64,000 nucleotides of DNA from Stieleria magnilauensis (GTDB lineage: Bacteria > Planctomycetota > Planctomycetia > Pirellulales > Pirellulaceae): the NCBI GenBank assembly GCA_007753675.1, contig CP036432.1:6546394-6610393 (forward strand), read 5' to 3'. A program made the translations under genes and the position numbers. The notes under the pieces are model-generated. The model was not told the origin of the DNA. It saw nothing but the letters and a program-made list of their open reading frames with translations, and made no database searches. Every line of letters begins with the position of its first letter. The first letter of the stretch is position 1. This document shows, piece by piece, positions 25,164 through 34,988 of the stretch.

Positions 25164-28100
25164 TCATTCCTTTTCGAACTCGGCAATGATTTCGAGGATT
25201 CCAACGCAGGCGTCCTGCTTCGGGGTCATCCGCACACGGATTGCATCACACCGGATTGGCGCGGCAGGGTGAACGACGTTGTACTGATTCGCTCGCGTGT
25301 CGTAGCGGTCGGTCGTGTACAACTCGAAAGGTGTCCAATTTCCATTCTGCTCGACTTCAAGCGACCACTCGGCGGGAAACTTCACGTCGAATTGGTCCTG
25401 CATCCAATAGACGCCGACGCTTCTCAGTCTCTTGGTAGCGTGGAAGCGAGCCTCGACCCACTGCGGCTCGTTTTTCTGAGGACGGCTTGTCCAGCGGGGC
25501 ACCTTCTTGCCGCTGGAGTATCGAGGTTCCTTGCCGTCACCGATCGCTGTGACGGTGTCGTCGGCGAACGTGTGCGACGCCGTAACGCTTGCGAACACGC
25601 TTTCCTTGGACAACGAAACGGGATCGAACACCGCCAGCGTTTCATTGCGTGGGAACCAGACGGTCATCGAACTGACGCCGCGATTATTCCATGCGTAGTA
25701 CGGCGTCAGAATAAGCGGCGAGTTCTCGATGGAATTGTCCGCTGCAACCGCTTGCGCGACCGTCCGCACCTGTAGAAACGAACCGGCGTCGATCGTCTTC
25801 GTGGAGACTCCGGCGTCAGCGACGTCCGGCTGTCCTGCGAAGAAGAAACGCTGTGTCGGGCCGCCGTTATCGACTCCTTCGGCGCAGAGCACGAAGGGGC
25901 CGCGCGTCAGCGCGATGCGATTCTGATTGGCCTTCACCGCCGGGTGGCACTCACTGATGCAAACCGGCATCGGAAGCGTCAACTGCACGCGATCACCGGC
26001 CTGCCACTGGCGGTCAATGGCGACAAAGCCTTTGTCGAGCTGCAACGACGCGTCCTCACCGTTCACAGTTAGACTCACCTCAGGGAGGGCTGTGTCCACG
26101 TAGCGATAGAGTTCGCCGGGGACGAATCGATCGCGAGCCCAGGTCGGTATCCGTAGCAGCACTCGAAATTTCGTCGGCTTTGCCGGGCTGACAACCAAAC
26201 TGATTTCGCCGTCGTTGGGATACGCAGTCTGCTGCAGCAGCTCGACCTTCACGTCGTCCAGGGTGATCTCCGTGCGGCTGTCCGCATAAAAGCTGATGTA
26301 GACGTCTCGATTGTCGTGTGCGTACGTCATGCCGGGAACCTGCGGCAGCAATCGCGCCATGTTGGAGGGGCAGCAGGCCGTTCCGAACCACGGGGCCCGA
26401 CCCGCCGTGCCATGATTGAACGGATACTTTCCGTCGGCTTCGAGAGGGTTGACGTAGAAAAAGCGATTGCCTTGCAGATTCACGGCCGCAAGCACGTTGT
26501 TCAGCAGCGAGATTTCGGCGACGTCCAAATACTTTGCGTCTTTGTGCAACAGGAACATGCGGTAATTGAAGAGCACGTTGCCTACGGCCGCGCACGTTTC
26601 ATTGAAAGCATCGGAGTTCGGTAGTTCATATTGCGGACCGAAGCCTTCGATCCCGTGCACCGCACCGAGCCCCCCCGTGATGTGCATACGGGTGTTGGTG
26701 ATGTCGCCCCAGATGTGATCGAGGGCATGACCGTATCCCGGCTCACCCGTCAGCGTCCCGACGTCGGCCATTGCCGAATACAGGTACGTCGCCCGGACCG
26801 CGTGCCCGACGGCTTCACGCTGCTGTGTTACCGGAGCATGCTGCTGGGCATACGTGGGCGACATCACGCCTTCGCCATCGGGCACGTACGTCAGGCCGCG
26901 GATTTCGAGAAACTTGCGTGCCATGTCGAGGTAGAGCTGCTTGCCGGTGACGCGATGCAGCTTGACCAGCGCCAGTTCCAATTCCTGATGGCCGGGAGCC
27001 TGGCGAATCGGCTTGCCATCGTTGTATTTCGGATCGCCGACGAAAAAGACCTGGTTGATGTGCTGCGCGCTTTTCTCGGCGACGTCCAGCAGCTTCTGCT
27101 TCCCCGTCGCCTGGTAATAGGCGATCGCCGCCTCGTACAGATGACCGACGTTGTACAACTCGTGGCTGTGAACGACGAACGTGTAAGCCGCGTCGCCCAT
27201 CATGTTCTTCGACGTGCCGACACCTGTCGTGTGGGACGGATACAGGTAGCCGTTTGCCTCCTGAGCACCGGCAATGATGTCGGCGAGTTCGTCGAGCTTC
27301 GCTTCCAGGTCCGGATCACGTCGCAATTGAAGCAGATAGGCGGCTCCCTCCATGACTTTGTAGAGGTCCGAATCAACGAACCGATGCGCACGGTGATCTT
27401 CGACTTTTTTCCCAGCCAGAAAATCACGGGCGGCTTTGAGATGTTCGACACCGGGCTGCGTGCGTTCAAATGCGAATGGCACGAGCGTCGTCCGCTGGGT
27501 TTCCAGCCGAGGCCGCCAGAAGTCGCTGGTCATCTCGACTTCATTGAAGGGCACTGGCTTGAGCAGGTAGTCTTTAGAAGCGGCTTCGAGCTTCGCGAGA
27601 TTCGGCGCGGCTTTGTGCTCGTAGCTCTTGATGGCCTTGCCAGCGTCAACGACCGCTTTGTTTCGGGCCTGGAACTCAGGATCGTCGTTGAGGGATTTGC
27701 GGATCGCGTTGCGATTTTCGACGGCTGCGTCCACACTTTGGAAGGCGTCCGGGTAGCGGGCTTCAAGTTCGGCTTGTCGACGGGCCGTCTCGGCGACCAA
27801 GGCAGCGAGCTGCTTGTCACCGACAGCTTCGAGTTGGGCGCGGACCTGGCCGAGTTCCGACGGGAAACGGTTTCTGTTGACTCCATCCTGCTTGAGACGA
27901 GCAAGTTCCGGCTTGGTGGAGAGGACGTAGTCGTCTTCGGCGCGACTCGCTTTGTGAACCCGGGTTTCCATCCTTTTGAAGTCGGGCTCGGTGTCCTTGA
28001 TGTGCTGTTTCGTCTTTGCGATCAGTTTGCCGATTTGCTTGTGCGTGATGAAGGCTTCGGGGTAGTCCGCGTGCAGCGCGGCTTCGAGTTGTTCATGCTT

Positions 28101-28904
28101 GGCCACAAGATCCCGGTAGGTCTGGTCCTCCAGCGTGAGGCGGGACTTGAGGTTCATGTACTCGAGCTTGTACTGCTCTGCCGGATCGCGCGTGACGGGG
28201 GCGCGATCGGCCTGAATCATCGCGAGCGTTTTTCGTGCCTCGGACCAATCCTCGCGCTGGCCGCTGGCCTTCCAGACACGGACGTTGTCGATCGAGGCGC
28301 CCGGGAGATCGAACTGGAAGGCGAAGTATTGGCGAGTGCGGTCAATGATCGGGTGCCGGCCGAGTACAAATTCGGTCTCGCTCAAGTGCGCGACAATTTC
28401 GTCGCCCCAGTATTCGACCGTCATGGTCTGCCACTGGTCGGGACGAGGTCTGCGGATGCACTCACCAAGCTGGGCGGGAACCAACCCTGCGTCACGATCG
28501 ACCGGCGTGTTGACCTGGAAATGATCAGGGTGAATCTGGGTGACGCTGTTGTAGTGCCCGCCGCTGCCTGTCACGAGACGAAGGTCGGTTGTTTGGCCGG
28601 AGAGCTTGAAGTCGAATTGGATGATCGTGTTGTGGAAGGAGGGGTCTTTGAGGAAGACGCGTTTGGTTTCCGTCGGATCGACATCCGTCCGCAACAGGGC
28701 GCCGTCGCGCAGGGCAAAGTCGGCCTTGAAGAACCAGCGGTCGCTGACCGTGGCAGGATCGAAGTCATCCGAGAAGATGAGTTCGCCGGGGAGACACATC
28801 AAGGCTTTGGGCGAGCCAGGGGGTTCAGCAGTTGCGACTGAGGAGACCGCAATGAGGCCGAGCAGGACGACGCCGAAACGCGATGACAGTGTGAACGTTC
28901 GCAT
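25164..28904 (-). CDS. GH127 (DUF1680) beta-L-arabinofuranosidase-like fusion protein
   Basis: The 1246-residue protein has a signal peptide (TLSSRFGVVLLGLIAVSSVA); an N-terminal laminin-G/3-keto-disaccharide-hydrolase-like beta domain (about 40-215, GELIFSDDFDPATVSDRWFF); a helical, partly coiled-coil segment (about 235-465); a GH127 catalytic domain (about 475-1085) with PNSDAFNETCAAVGN and the cysteine pair FGTACCPSNMARLLPQ that in GH127 holds the zinc-thiolate nucleophile; and a discoidin-like carbohydrate-binding domain at the end (about 1105-1246, RSVGVYWMQDQFDVKFPAEW). It is predicted to remove L-arabinofuranose or a related residue from a glycan in the periplasm. Two sulfatase genes precede it in the same direction with gaps of 72 and 98 bp, so the three look like one operon. 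Confidence 0.87.
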   Translation of the reverse strand: MRTFTLSSRFGVVLLGLIAVSSVATAEPPGSPKALMCLPGELIFSDDFDPATVSDRWFFKADFALRDGALLRTDVDPTETKRVFLKDPSFHNTIIQFDFKLSGQTTDLRLVTGSGGHYNSVTQIHPDHFQVNTPVDRDAGLVPAQLGECIRRPRPDQWQTMTVEYWGDEIVAHLSETEFVLGRHPIIDRTRQYFAFQFDLPGASIDNVRVWKASGQREDWSEARKTLAMIQADRAPVTRDPAEQYKLEYMNLKSRLTLEDQTYRDLVAKHEQLEAALHADYPEAFITHKQIGKLIAKTKQHIKDTEPDFKRMETRVHKASRAEDDYVLSTKPELARLKQDGVNRNRFPSELGQVRAQLEAVGDKQLAALVAETARRQAELEARYPDAFQSVDAAVENRNAIRKSLNDDPEFQARNKAVVDAGKAIKSYEHKAAPNLAKLEAASKDYLLKPVPFNEVEMTSDFWRPRLETQRTTLVPFAFERTQPGVEHLKAARDFLAGKKVEDHRAHRFVDSDLYKVMEGAAYLLQLRRDPDLEAKLDELADIIAGAQEANGYLYPSHTTGVGTSKNMMGDAAYTFVVHSHELYNVGHLYEAAIAYYQATGKQKLLDVAEKSAQHINQVFFVGDPKYNDGKPIRQAPGHQELELALVKLHRVTGKQLYLDMARKFLEIRGLTYVPDGEGVMSPTYAQQHAPVTQQREAVGHAVRATYLYSAMADVGTLTGEPGYGHALDHIWGDITNTRMHITGGLGAVHGIEGFGPQYELPNSDAFNETCAAVGNVLFNYRMFLLHKDAKYLDVAEISLLNNVLAAVNLQGNRFFYVNPLEADGKYPFNHGTAGRAPWFGTACCPSNMARLLPQVPGMTYAHDNRDVYISFYADSRTEITLDDVKVELLQQTAYPNDGEISLVVSPAKPTKFRVLLRIPTWARDRFVPGELYRYVDTALPEVSLTVNGEDASLQLDKGFVAIDRQWQAGDRVQLTLPMPVCISECHPAVKANQNRIALTRGPFVLCAEGVDNGGPTQRFFFAGQPDVADAGVSTKTIDAGSFLQVRTVAQAVAADNSIENSPLILTPYYAWNNRGVSSMTVWFPRNETLAVFDPVSLSKESVFASVTASHTFADDTVTAIGDGKEPRYSSGKKVPRWTSRPQKNEPQWVEARFHATKRLRSVGVYWMQDQFDVKFPAEWSLEVEQNGNWTPFELYTTDRYDTRANQYNVVHPAAPIRCDAIRVRMTPKQDACVGILEIIAEFEKE

Positions 28905-28976
28905 GATGAATCCAGGCTTTCAGGGGAAGGAGCGTGAGCCACGGATAGACACGTCTATCAAGATCAGGCAGGATCG

Positions 28977-30962
28977 TCAGGTTCCGTTCGGATATTTGAA
29001 CGTGAGGTCTTCAATCGTGCCGGTGTAGTGGTTCGGGGCGGTGTAGGTCCCGACGGGTTGGGCCAGATCCGCACCGACCTGAATGGAGTCGCCGGGTTCG
29101 CGTGGGAGGATGCCTGCCTCCGCCTTTCCGACGAGCTTGCCATTCACTTTCAGGAACATCTCACCCTTGGGATTCCAGTTCGCTTCGAATGGGGTCGGAC
29201 CGGCGATCGCGGCAGAGGAACGGACCTCGGTGCGTTCTTCGCCAACGCAGGCGGCAAAGCACAGATATCCTTCATCGAGGTAGACGCTGTAGCCGGCTCG
29301 ACTGTCGCCGTGAGCGAGGATCACCCCCGAGGGAGAACGGGAGTGAATGGTCCCCTTGATCTGAAGTGATCGGCCTCCCGCCACCTTCGGCGCACGAAAC
29401 GCCGGCAGGTCGAGCCATGACTTTCCATCCAACTGGAGCGAACCGGAATCGTCTTTGACGCCATGGCTGACGAATCGAAGCAGTTGATTGCTGGCGAGGA
29501 TTGCGATCGTGGGCACGGGGGCGGTGAGGGGAGCCTGGTCATCGAATGCAAAGCCGACATCGTCGGCCCAGGCCGCGATCTGGCGGGCCATCGCTGCGGC
29601 CCGCTCCGGTTGCACAGAGAGAAGATTGGTCGTCTCGCCTTCATCCGCTTCGAGATCAAAGAGTTGGGCTTCACTGCCATCGGGATTGACCAGGAATTTC
29701 CAGCGACCGTCGCGCATTGCGAACGTGGGGCTTTGGTGTTCCGGTTTGCCGCCTTTGAGAATGGCGTGCGGATGACCGTATTGCCAGAACACTGGTTTGC
29801 CGCGAGGGGCGGGATGGCCCAGAAGAACGTCACCACGGTCGAGACCATCAAGGTGATTCTCGACCGGAACGCCTGCGAATCGACAGAGGGTCGGGGAAAG
29901 ATCAATCGCGGCGACGACGCTGGTGGTGTCTTCGATGCCGGCCGGGATCGTTCCCGTCCAGCGAGCGATGAAGGGCATGCGGATGCCGCCTTCGAACAGC
30001 GACCACTTCCGACCTCGATAGGGGCCTGTGAAACCTGCCGGTGGACCGGTCTTGTATTTGCGCGGCCAGTCGGTGGGACCGTTGTCGCTGGTAAACAGAA
30101 TCAGCGTCTTGTTGCCGAGATTCAGTTCATCAATCGCGGCGACGACTCGCCCAATGTGTTCGTCCATCGCCTCCAACACTGCGAAAAAATCACGGACATA
30201 GGGATCGTCGGAAACAGACTTGAACTTGTCGGCACTGCCGGGAAGCGGCACGTGCGCGTCGTGAACGTCGTTAGGGAACAGCCTGACGTAGAACGGACGG
30301 TCGTGGTGACGCCGGATGAAATTGATCGTACGATCGGTCTGGATCTGCATCCTCTCCCACCGCTCACAAGGAATGATCTTTCCGCGACCCAGGGCACGCG
30401 CACGTTCGATGGCGTTCGGGTTGTTTTCGATGATGCGATCGCCAAGGCCTTCGAATGAAACCAGGGACTCGTCGAATCCATACGCCTGAGGCAGAGGTGC
30501 GTCGTCGACGTCTCGACCGCCTCCCATGTGCCATTTGCCGAAATGAGCGGTCGCGTATCCGGCGGCTTTCAGTTTCTTTGCGGTCGTCGGGGCGGACGGG
30601 TCCAGGTAATCTGCCATGCCGCGGTTCGCGTTTCCCGCCCGAGTGTTCAGGTACGAATGGATTTTCCAACGCCCCTGATACTGACCGGTGGTGAGTGCGA
30701 CGCGCGAGGCGGAACAGATCGGCGAGTTGACATAGAAATTGGTCAACTTGATGCCGTCGGCGGCGAGCTTGTCGATGTTCGGCGTCTGGATGAGCGGATT
30801 GCCAAAGCAGCTGGGATCGGCGAATCCCATGTCATCGATAAAGATGACAACGATGTTTGGCGTTTCGCTGCTTGAATCGCTGCCAGAAGCTTCCGCAGCC
30901 GCCAATTCGTGGCATGCCGAAACTGCGATCAACGCGAGAACGGCCAGAGTGTGTTGTTTCAT
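28977..30962 (-). CDS. Sulfatase with C-terminal LamG-like domain
   Basis: The 661-residue protein has a signal peptide (MKQHTLAVLALIAVSACHEL), the metal motif NIVVIFIDDMGFADPSCFGN, the formylglycine motif ICSASRVALTTG (C-x-A-x-R, a variant of CxPxR), FGKWHMGG and ILFTSDNGPTDW. After the sulfatase domain (to about 500) a beta-rich region of about 150 residues resembles a concanavalin/LamG domain (GYSVYLDEGYLCFAA, then MFLKVNGKLVGKAE), probably for glycan binding. It lies between another sulfatase and the GH127 gene in the same direction, so the substrate is probably a sulfated polysaccharide. Confidence 0.9.
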   Translation of the reverse strand: MKQHTLAVLALIAVSACHELAAAEASGSDSSSETPNIVVIFIDDMGFADPSCFGNPLIQTPNIDKLAADGIKLTNFYVNSPICSASRVALTTGQYQGRWKIHSYLNTRAGNANRGMADYLDPSAPTTAKKLKAAGYATAHFGKWHMGGGRDVDDAPLPQAYGFDESLVSFEGLGDRIIENNPNAIERARALGRGKIIPCERWERMQIQTDRTINFIRRHHDRPFYVRLFPNDVHDAHVPLPGSADKFKSVSDDPYVRDFFAVLEAMDEHIGRVVAAIDELNLGNKTLILFTSDNGPTDWPRKYKTGPPAGFTGPYRGRKWSLFEGGIRMPFIARWTGTIPAGIEDTTSVVAAIDLSPTLCRFAGVPVENHLDGLDRGDVLLGHPAPRGKPVFWQYGHPHAILKGGKPEHQSPTFAMRDGRWKFLVNPDGSEAQLFDLEADEGETTNLLSVQPERAAAMARQIAAWADDVGFAFDDQAPLTAPVPTIAILASNQLLRFVSHGVKDDSGSLQLDGKSWLDLPAFRAPKVAGGRSLQIKGTIHSRSPSGVILAHGDSRAGYSVYLDEGYLCFAACVGEERTEVRSSAAIAGPTPFEANWNPKGEMFLKVNGKLVGKAEAGILPREPGDSIQVGADLAQPVGTYTAPNHYTGTIEDLTFKYPNGT

Positions 30963-31060
30963 CGTGACAGGACTTTTCTCTCTGAGACTGGGCTCTATTC
31001 GGCATCGATACGAGTGGGACAGGGCTGGCGTTGCACTGCAGCCGCAGCACGCTCGCCGGT

Positions 31061-32638
31061 CTACCGGTTCGGTTTGGCGACGCGTGCCCCCGGTGCGGGC
31101 TTCGACGTTGCGGTTTTGGGATATGGCATCTTGGCGCCGACTTCGTCACGCCAGTCGTGCAGCATCTGCTTCAGTTTTTGAGAGATCATCGGCTGGGACT
31201 TCGCGAGATCGTTCTGTTCACCCATGTCATTCCCCAAGTCAAACAGCTGCACCGTTCCGTTTTCATAGTACTCAAGCAACTTGAACTTTCCGGATCGAAT
31301 CGCACCGCCTGGGCTTTGGAAGCCGTGATTGCTGTAGTGGGGAAAATGCCAATAGATGGGTCCGCGATCGTAGTCTTCTGCTTTCAATGCGGGGACAAAA
31401 CTTTGGCCGTCGACGTGCTGTTCCGGTAACGCGGGAAGGTCCAGCATCTCGAGCAGAGTTGGATAGTAATCGGTTCCTGTGACGACCGCGTGCGACGTGG
31501 AGTTTGCCTGTGTCTTGCCTGGCCAGTGCACGATCAAAGGCACTCGAATTCCACCTTCGTAGTTCCAGCCTTTGGCCCCGCGAAGCGGCAGATTGGAGCT
31601 TGCGAAGCGGGAATCGAGCGTCTGGCGAGGATGATCGATGCCGCGATACTGGTTCGACGCCGACATGCCGCCGTTGTCGGACGTGAAAATGATGATCGTG
31701 TTGTCTTCGAGCCCAAGCTCCTTCAGCGTTGCACGGATTCGACCGAGGCTTTCATCGGTCGCCTCGACCATCCCGGCAAACTCGACGTTGTCCTGCTTTT
31801 GCTTGACCCACCAAACCCGCTCTCTTTGGTGCAATTCAGCGTTGTCGCTTTCTGCTAAGAATTTGAGCTTGTCCACAGAGATCGCAGGCCCGTCGGGATT
31901 GGGCTCCAGAATGTAATCTGGGCCTTCCTGTTCTGTCATCGCCGCGAGTTTCTTTTGGTACTTCCGAACCAAATCCTTGCGGCCCTGGATCGGATCATGA
32001 ACGGAGAAATGTTCGAGGTGCACAAAGAACGGCTGGTCTTTGTTTCGTGAGATGAAATCGATGGCGGCCTCGGTCAGCTTGTCGGTGTAGTAGTCGCCCT
32101 GTTTCGACGGCAAGGTCTGCTCATACGTCGGTGAAAACGGATGGAAGTAGGATCTGACCCAACCCGTGATCGCTTCATCGAATCCGTACGTCGTGGGATC
32201 TTTGTTCAGATGGGCCTTGCCGTAGTTCGCGGTGGCATACCCGTGGGCGTGCAGTGTCTCTGCGAGCGTTTGCTCTTCATCCGGCAGCGCCGTGAGCTTC
32301 TCGCCGTGATGCAGCTTTTCATACGCCCGCTCCGGACGCCCGCCCAGCCACTCGGTCAAATTGGTTCGTGCCGGGTACTTTCCGGTCAAGATGCTCGCAC
32401 GACTTGGCGAACAGACATGGCAAGTCGCGTAGGCATTGTCAAACCGCATGCCTTCCCTGGCCAACTGGTCGATCGCCGGAGTCTCGTAAAAGCGGCTGCC
32501 ATAACAGCCGACATCGGACCAGCCGAGATCATCGACAAGAAAGAAGACGACATTGGGCCGCCTCGTTTCCGCAGTCACCGTGCCTGCAATAAGGAATAGC
32601 ACCCCGCAGAAGATGGTGTAATGAATGGGTCTTCTCAT
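31061..32638 (-). CDS. Sulfatase (arylsulfatase A type)
   Basis: The 525-residue protein has a signal peptide (IFCGVLFLIAGTVTAET), NVVFFLVDDLGWSDVGCYGS, the canonical formylglycine motif HVCSPSRASILTGKYPARTN, YGKAHLNKDP and IIIFTSDNGGMSASNQY. All the usual sulfatase active-site blocks are present. It is the first gene of the minus-strand trio sulfatase-sulfatase-GH127. A weak TGGCGTC, four bases, TTGC motif lies about 95 bp upstream on the minus strand but is too degenerate to call a promoter. Confidence 0.93.
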   Translation of the reverse strand: MRRPIHYTIFCGVLFLIAGTVTAETRRPNVVFFLVDDLGWSDVGCYGSRFYETPAIDQLAREGMRFDNAYATCHVCSPSRASILTGKYPARTNLTEWLGGRPERAYEKLHHGEKLTALPDEEQTLAETLHAHGYATANYGKAHLNKDPTTYGFDEAITGWVRSYFHPFSPTYEQTLPSKQGDYYTDKLTEAAIDFISRNKDQPFFVHLEHFSVHDPIQGRKDLVRKYQKKLAAMTEQEGPDYILEPNPDGPAISVDKLKFLAESDNAELHQRERVWWVKQKQDNVEFAGMVEATDESLGRIRATLKELGLEDNTIIIFTSDNGGMSASNQYRGIDHPRQTLDSRFASSNLPLRGAKGWNYEGGIRVPLIVHWPGKTQANSTSHAVVTGTDYYPTLLEMLDLPALPEQHVDGQSFVPALKAEDYDRGPIYWHFPHYSNHGFQSPGGAIRSGKFKLLEYYENGTVQLFDLGNDMGEQNDLAKSQPMISQKLKQMLHDWRDEVGAKMPYPKTATSKPAPGARVAKPNR

Positions 32639-32995
32639 TGACGTTCCAACCTTCGCTCCCGCAAATCGTTACCAAGCGTGCCTGTCGATTGCCTGCCATC
32701 CCAGCCGGGATTCAAAGCCGGAGGTAAGCAACCTTGACGCCACACACAAGGGCAGCAATGACCGACGGCCCGGTGCGATCTCGAAGTGCTGCGATCTCTC
32801 GGTGCTGCGATCTCTAAGTGCACTGAATTGTACCAGCGATGGGGCGATTACTTGGGATCCGCACTTCGCCAAACGAGCGGGAGATGCGGTTCGCGGGGCA
32901 AATTGACACCAGGCTACTTGCGGCACCGGCCATTTCGGGGAAAAATAAACCCCTTCATCAGGTTTGCCCCCCTCTTTTACGAATGAGCCATTGTA
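32639..32995. other. Divergent intergenic region with a short tandem repeat
   Basis: These 357 bp separate the minus-strand sulfatase from the plus-strand lipoprotein gene. At 32773-32821 there are two full copies and one shortened copy of a 16-bp unit, GTGCTGCGATCTCTCG. No gene is visible. Promoters for both genes should lie here but I cannot place them. Confidence 0.5.
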
Positions 32996-33184
32996 ATGTC
33001 ACGCTTGATTCACTCCGCCATGTTCGCGTTCAGCCTTTTTGTCCTGTCGATCGCGGCTGTTGGCTGCGGTAGTGCTGAAAACACCGTCATCGAAGACACT
33101 CGACCACAAGCTGAAATTGAGCAAGAAGAAGCTGATTACGAAGCGCAAATGGAAGAAGCTGAATCGTCGGACGTCTCGGAGTAG
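32996..33184 (+). CDS. Small acidic lipoprotein
   Basis: The product has 62 residues: a short basic start, a hydrophobic stretch (MFAFSLFVLSIAAVGCGS) ending in a lipobox-like AVGC (Cys about 24), then an acidic glutamate-rich tail (EIEQEEADYEAQMEEAESSD). Signal peptidase II processing and a lipid anchor are predicted. Small lipoproteins of this kind are common in planctomycetes and have no known function. The glycosyltransferase gene starts 37 bp downstream, so co-transcription is likely. Confidence 0.75.
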   Translation: MSRLIHSAMFAFSLFVLSIAAVGCGSAENTVIEDTRPQAEIEQEEADYEAQMEEAESSDVSE

Positions 33185-33221
33185 TCGGGCGTTGGTTTCG
33201 TGAATCTCACGGCGTTTTTTG

Positions 33222-34988
33222 ATGGCTCGACGCGGAAATCAATCGCATAAGTCTCGTCAAACGTCGACGACTCCGCAGGGTGCTACCCCTGCGGACACGG
33301 CGGTCGCCAATCGCCCTTCCTTTGCGATCCTGCTAGCGAGCACATGTGGGCTCGCTTTTTTTCTGCGCTTGCTGCACGTTTTGCAGACGTTTGAAGTCCC
33401 GACGCTGGTCCAGTTGCTGGGAGATGCCAAAGGGTACGTTGATTGGGCGGTCAAAATCAGCGACGGCGATTGGTACGGCACCGAGACCTTTTACCAGGCG
33501 CCCCTGTACCCCTATTTCTTGGCGGTGCTGATTTCGATCTTCGGTCCCAGTATCACCGTGATGCGACTGGTTCAGATGGTGCTGGGTGTTGCCGGGGTGG
33601 CCTTGATCGGTCTGGCGGGTCGCAAGCTGTTTTCAGAGCGAGTCGGACTGGTTTCCGCACTGATGCTGGCCGCCTACCCGCCTGCCATCTATTACGACGG
33701 CATCATTCAAAAAGCGGCGATGGCGACGTTTCTGCTGTGCGCCGTGATCGCAGCCTGCGTGTATCTGCAAACCGAGCGCCGTTGGTGGTACGCGGTTCTG
33801 GTCGGCGTGTCACTCGGCCTGTTGGTGCTGGCGCGAGAGAACGCGCTGCTGTGGACCCCACTGATTCCAGTTTGGATCTTGCTGGGGATACGCGAAACGA
33901 TTTGGAACCGATGGAAACTGGTCGGCTGTTACGCCGGCGGCATCGCCTTGATCTTGCTGCCTGTCGCGGCACGCAATGCTTCACTTGGAGGCGAGTGGTC
34001 GCCGACGACGTTTCAAGCAGGTCCCAACTTCTACATCGGCAACAACATTGAAGCGAACGGAATCTACGTGCCCTTGGTCCCCGGCCGGGGAACGCCGATG
34101 TACGAGCGCGCCGATGCGGAACGCTTGGCCGAGCAAGCCGTCGGCCAGGAGCTGTCCGCCCGCGAAGTCTCTCAGTATTGGATGTCACGATCCTGGGAAG
34201 ACATTCGGCAGGCACCCGGTCGCTGGCTGCAATTGATGGTCGCGAAGACGTTCATGGTATTCAATCGCTATGAAGTCCCCGATGTCGAAAGCATGTACAT
34301 CTTTCGCGAGTACTCCCTCCCTTTGCAGCTGAGCCGAATTTGGCACTTCGGCACGCTGTGCCCGCTGGGGATCTGGGGACTGATCGCGACTTGGCGAGAC
34401 TGGCGAAAGCTGTGGCTGTATCACCTGCTGTTGCTGACGATGATTGCGGCCGTGGTGCTGTTCTTTATCCTGGGTCGATACCGCAACCCGGTCGCAATCC
34501 TGTTCATTCCCTTTGCGGCCGCCGGCGCGGCCGACCTGTTCGCGCGCACCTGGGCAGGAAAACGGCGATCGATCGGCATCGTCGCGGTCCTGTTGATCTC
34601 CGGCATCTTTTGCAACATTCGCGTTCATCAAGAACGATCCCTGCGGGCGAGCAGTTACATGAACATGGGGATTGCAGCCTGCAAGGCGGGCGATCTGCCG
34701 GCTGGGATCGAGTTGTTGCAAAACGCGATTGCCGAGTTTCCGGAAATGGCCGAAGGCTACGTCAATCTTGGCCGGGCGTACATGCTCAATCGACAGCCAG
34801 AACGTGCGGCACAATACTTTCAGACCGCCCTAACCCTCGATCCACGGCTTCTGGGCGTCCATTTCCAGCTCGGCGAAGCACTGGAGTACTCCGGTCAGCG
34901 CCAGCAAGCGATCGAGCAGTACCAACGCGCCTTGACCGAAACCCCGCCCGATGCACGAGCCGCGGAAGCACTGAGCCGAATCCGCTAG
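33222..34988 (+). CDS. GT39-like membrane glycosyltransferase with C-terminal TPR repeats
   Basis: The 588-residue protein (ATG 33222; a TTG just before is the alternative) has a cytoplasmic basic start, a first membrane segment (FAILLASTCGLAFFLRLLHV), the early-loop acidic part expected in this fold (LLGDAKGYVDWAVKISDGDW), about ten membrane helices, and a soluble tail from about 475 with TPR-like units (SYMNMGIAACKAGDLPAGIE, EGYVNLGRAYMLNRQPERAA, GVHFQLGEALEYSGQRQQAI). It belongs to the PMT/ArnT/GT39 superfamily, which transfers sugars from polyprenyl-phosphate donors on the outer side of the membrane. The acceptor is unknown; the TPRs may bind a partner protein. Confidence 0.8.
   Translation: MARRGNQSHKSRQTSTTPQGATPADTAVANRPSFAILLASTCGLAFFLRLLHVLQTFEVPTLVQLLGDAKGYVDWAVKISDGDWYGTETFYQAPLYPYFLAVLISIFGPSITVMRLVQMVLGVAGVALIGLAGRKLFSERVGLVSALMLAAYPPAIYYDGIIQKAAMATFLLCAVIAACVYLQTERRWWYAVLVGVSLGLLVLARENALLWTPLIPVWILLGIRETIWNRWKLVGCYAGGIALILLPVAARNASLGGEWSPTTFQAGPNFYIGNNIEANGIYVPLVPGRGTPMYERADAERLAEQAVGQELSAREVSQYWMSRSWEDIRQAPGRWLQLMVAKTFMVFNRYEVPDVESMYIFREYSLPLQLSRIWHFGTLCPLGIWGLIATWRDWRKLWLYHLLLLTMIAAVVLFFILGRYRNPVAILFIPFAAAGAADLFARTWAGKRRSIGIVAVLLISGIFCNIRVHQERSLRASSYMNMGIAACKAGDLPAGIELLQNAIAEFPEMAEGYVNLGRAYMLNRQPERAAQYFQTALTLDPRLLGVHFQLGEALEYSGQRQQAIEQYQRALTETPPDARAAEALSRIR

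Noticed and set aside
26631-28841. A 736-residue open frame on the plus strand opposite the GH127 gene
   Set aside because: It is antisense to a gene with clear domains; long antisense frames are expected from the GC-rich third-codon bias. No leader or domain was seen in it.
33200-33221. CGTGA/TCACG hairpin followed by T-rich sequence after the lipoprotein gene
   Set aside because: Stem of only five pairs and it overlaps the start region of the glycosyltransferase gene; not a convincing terminator.
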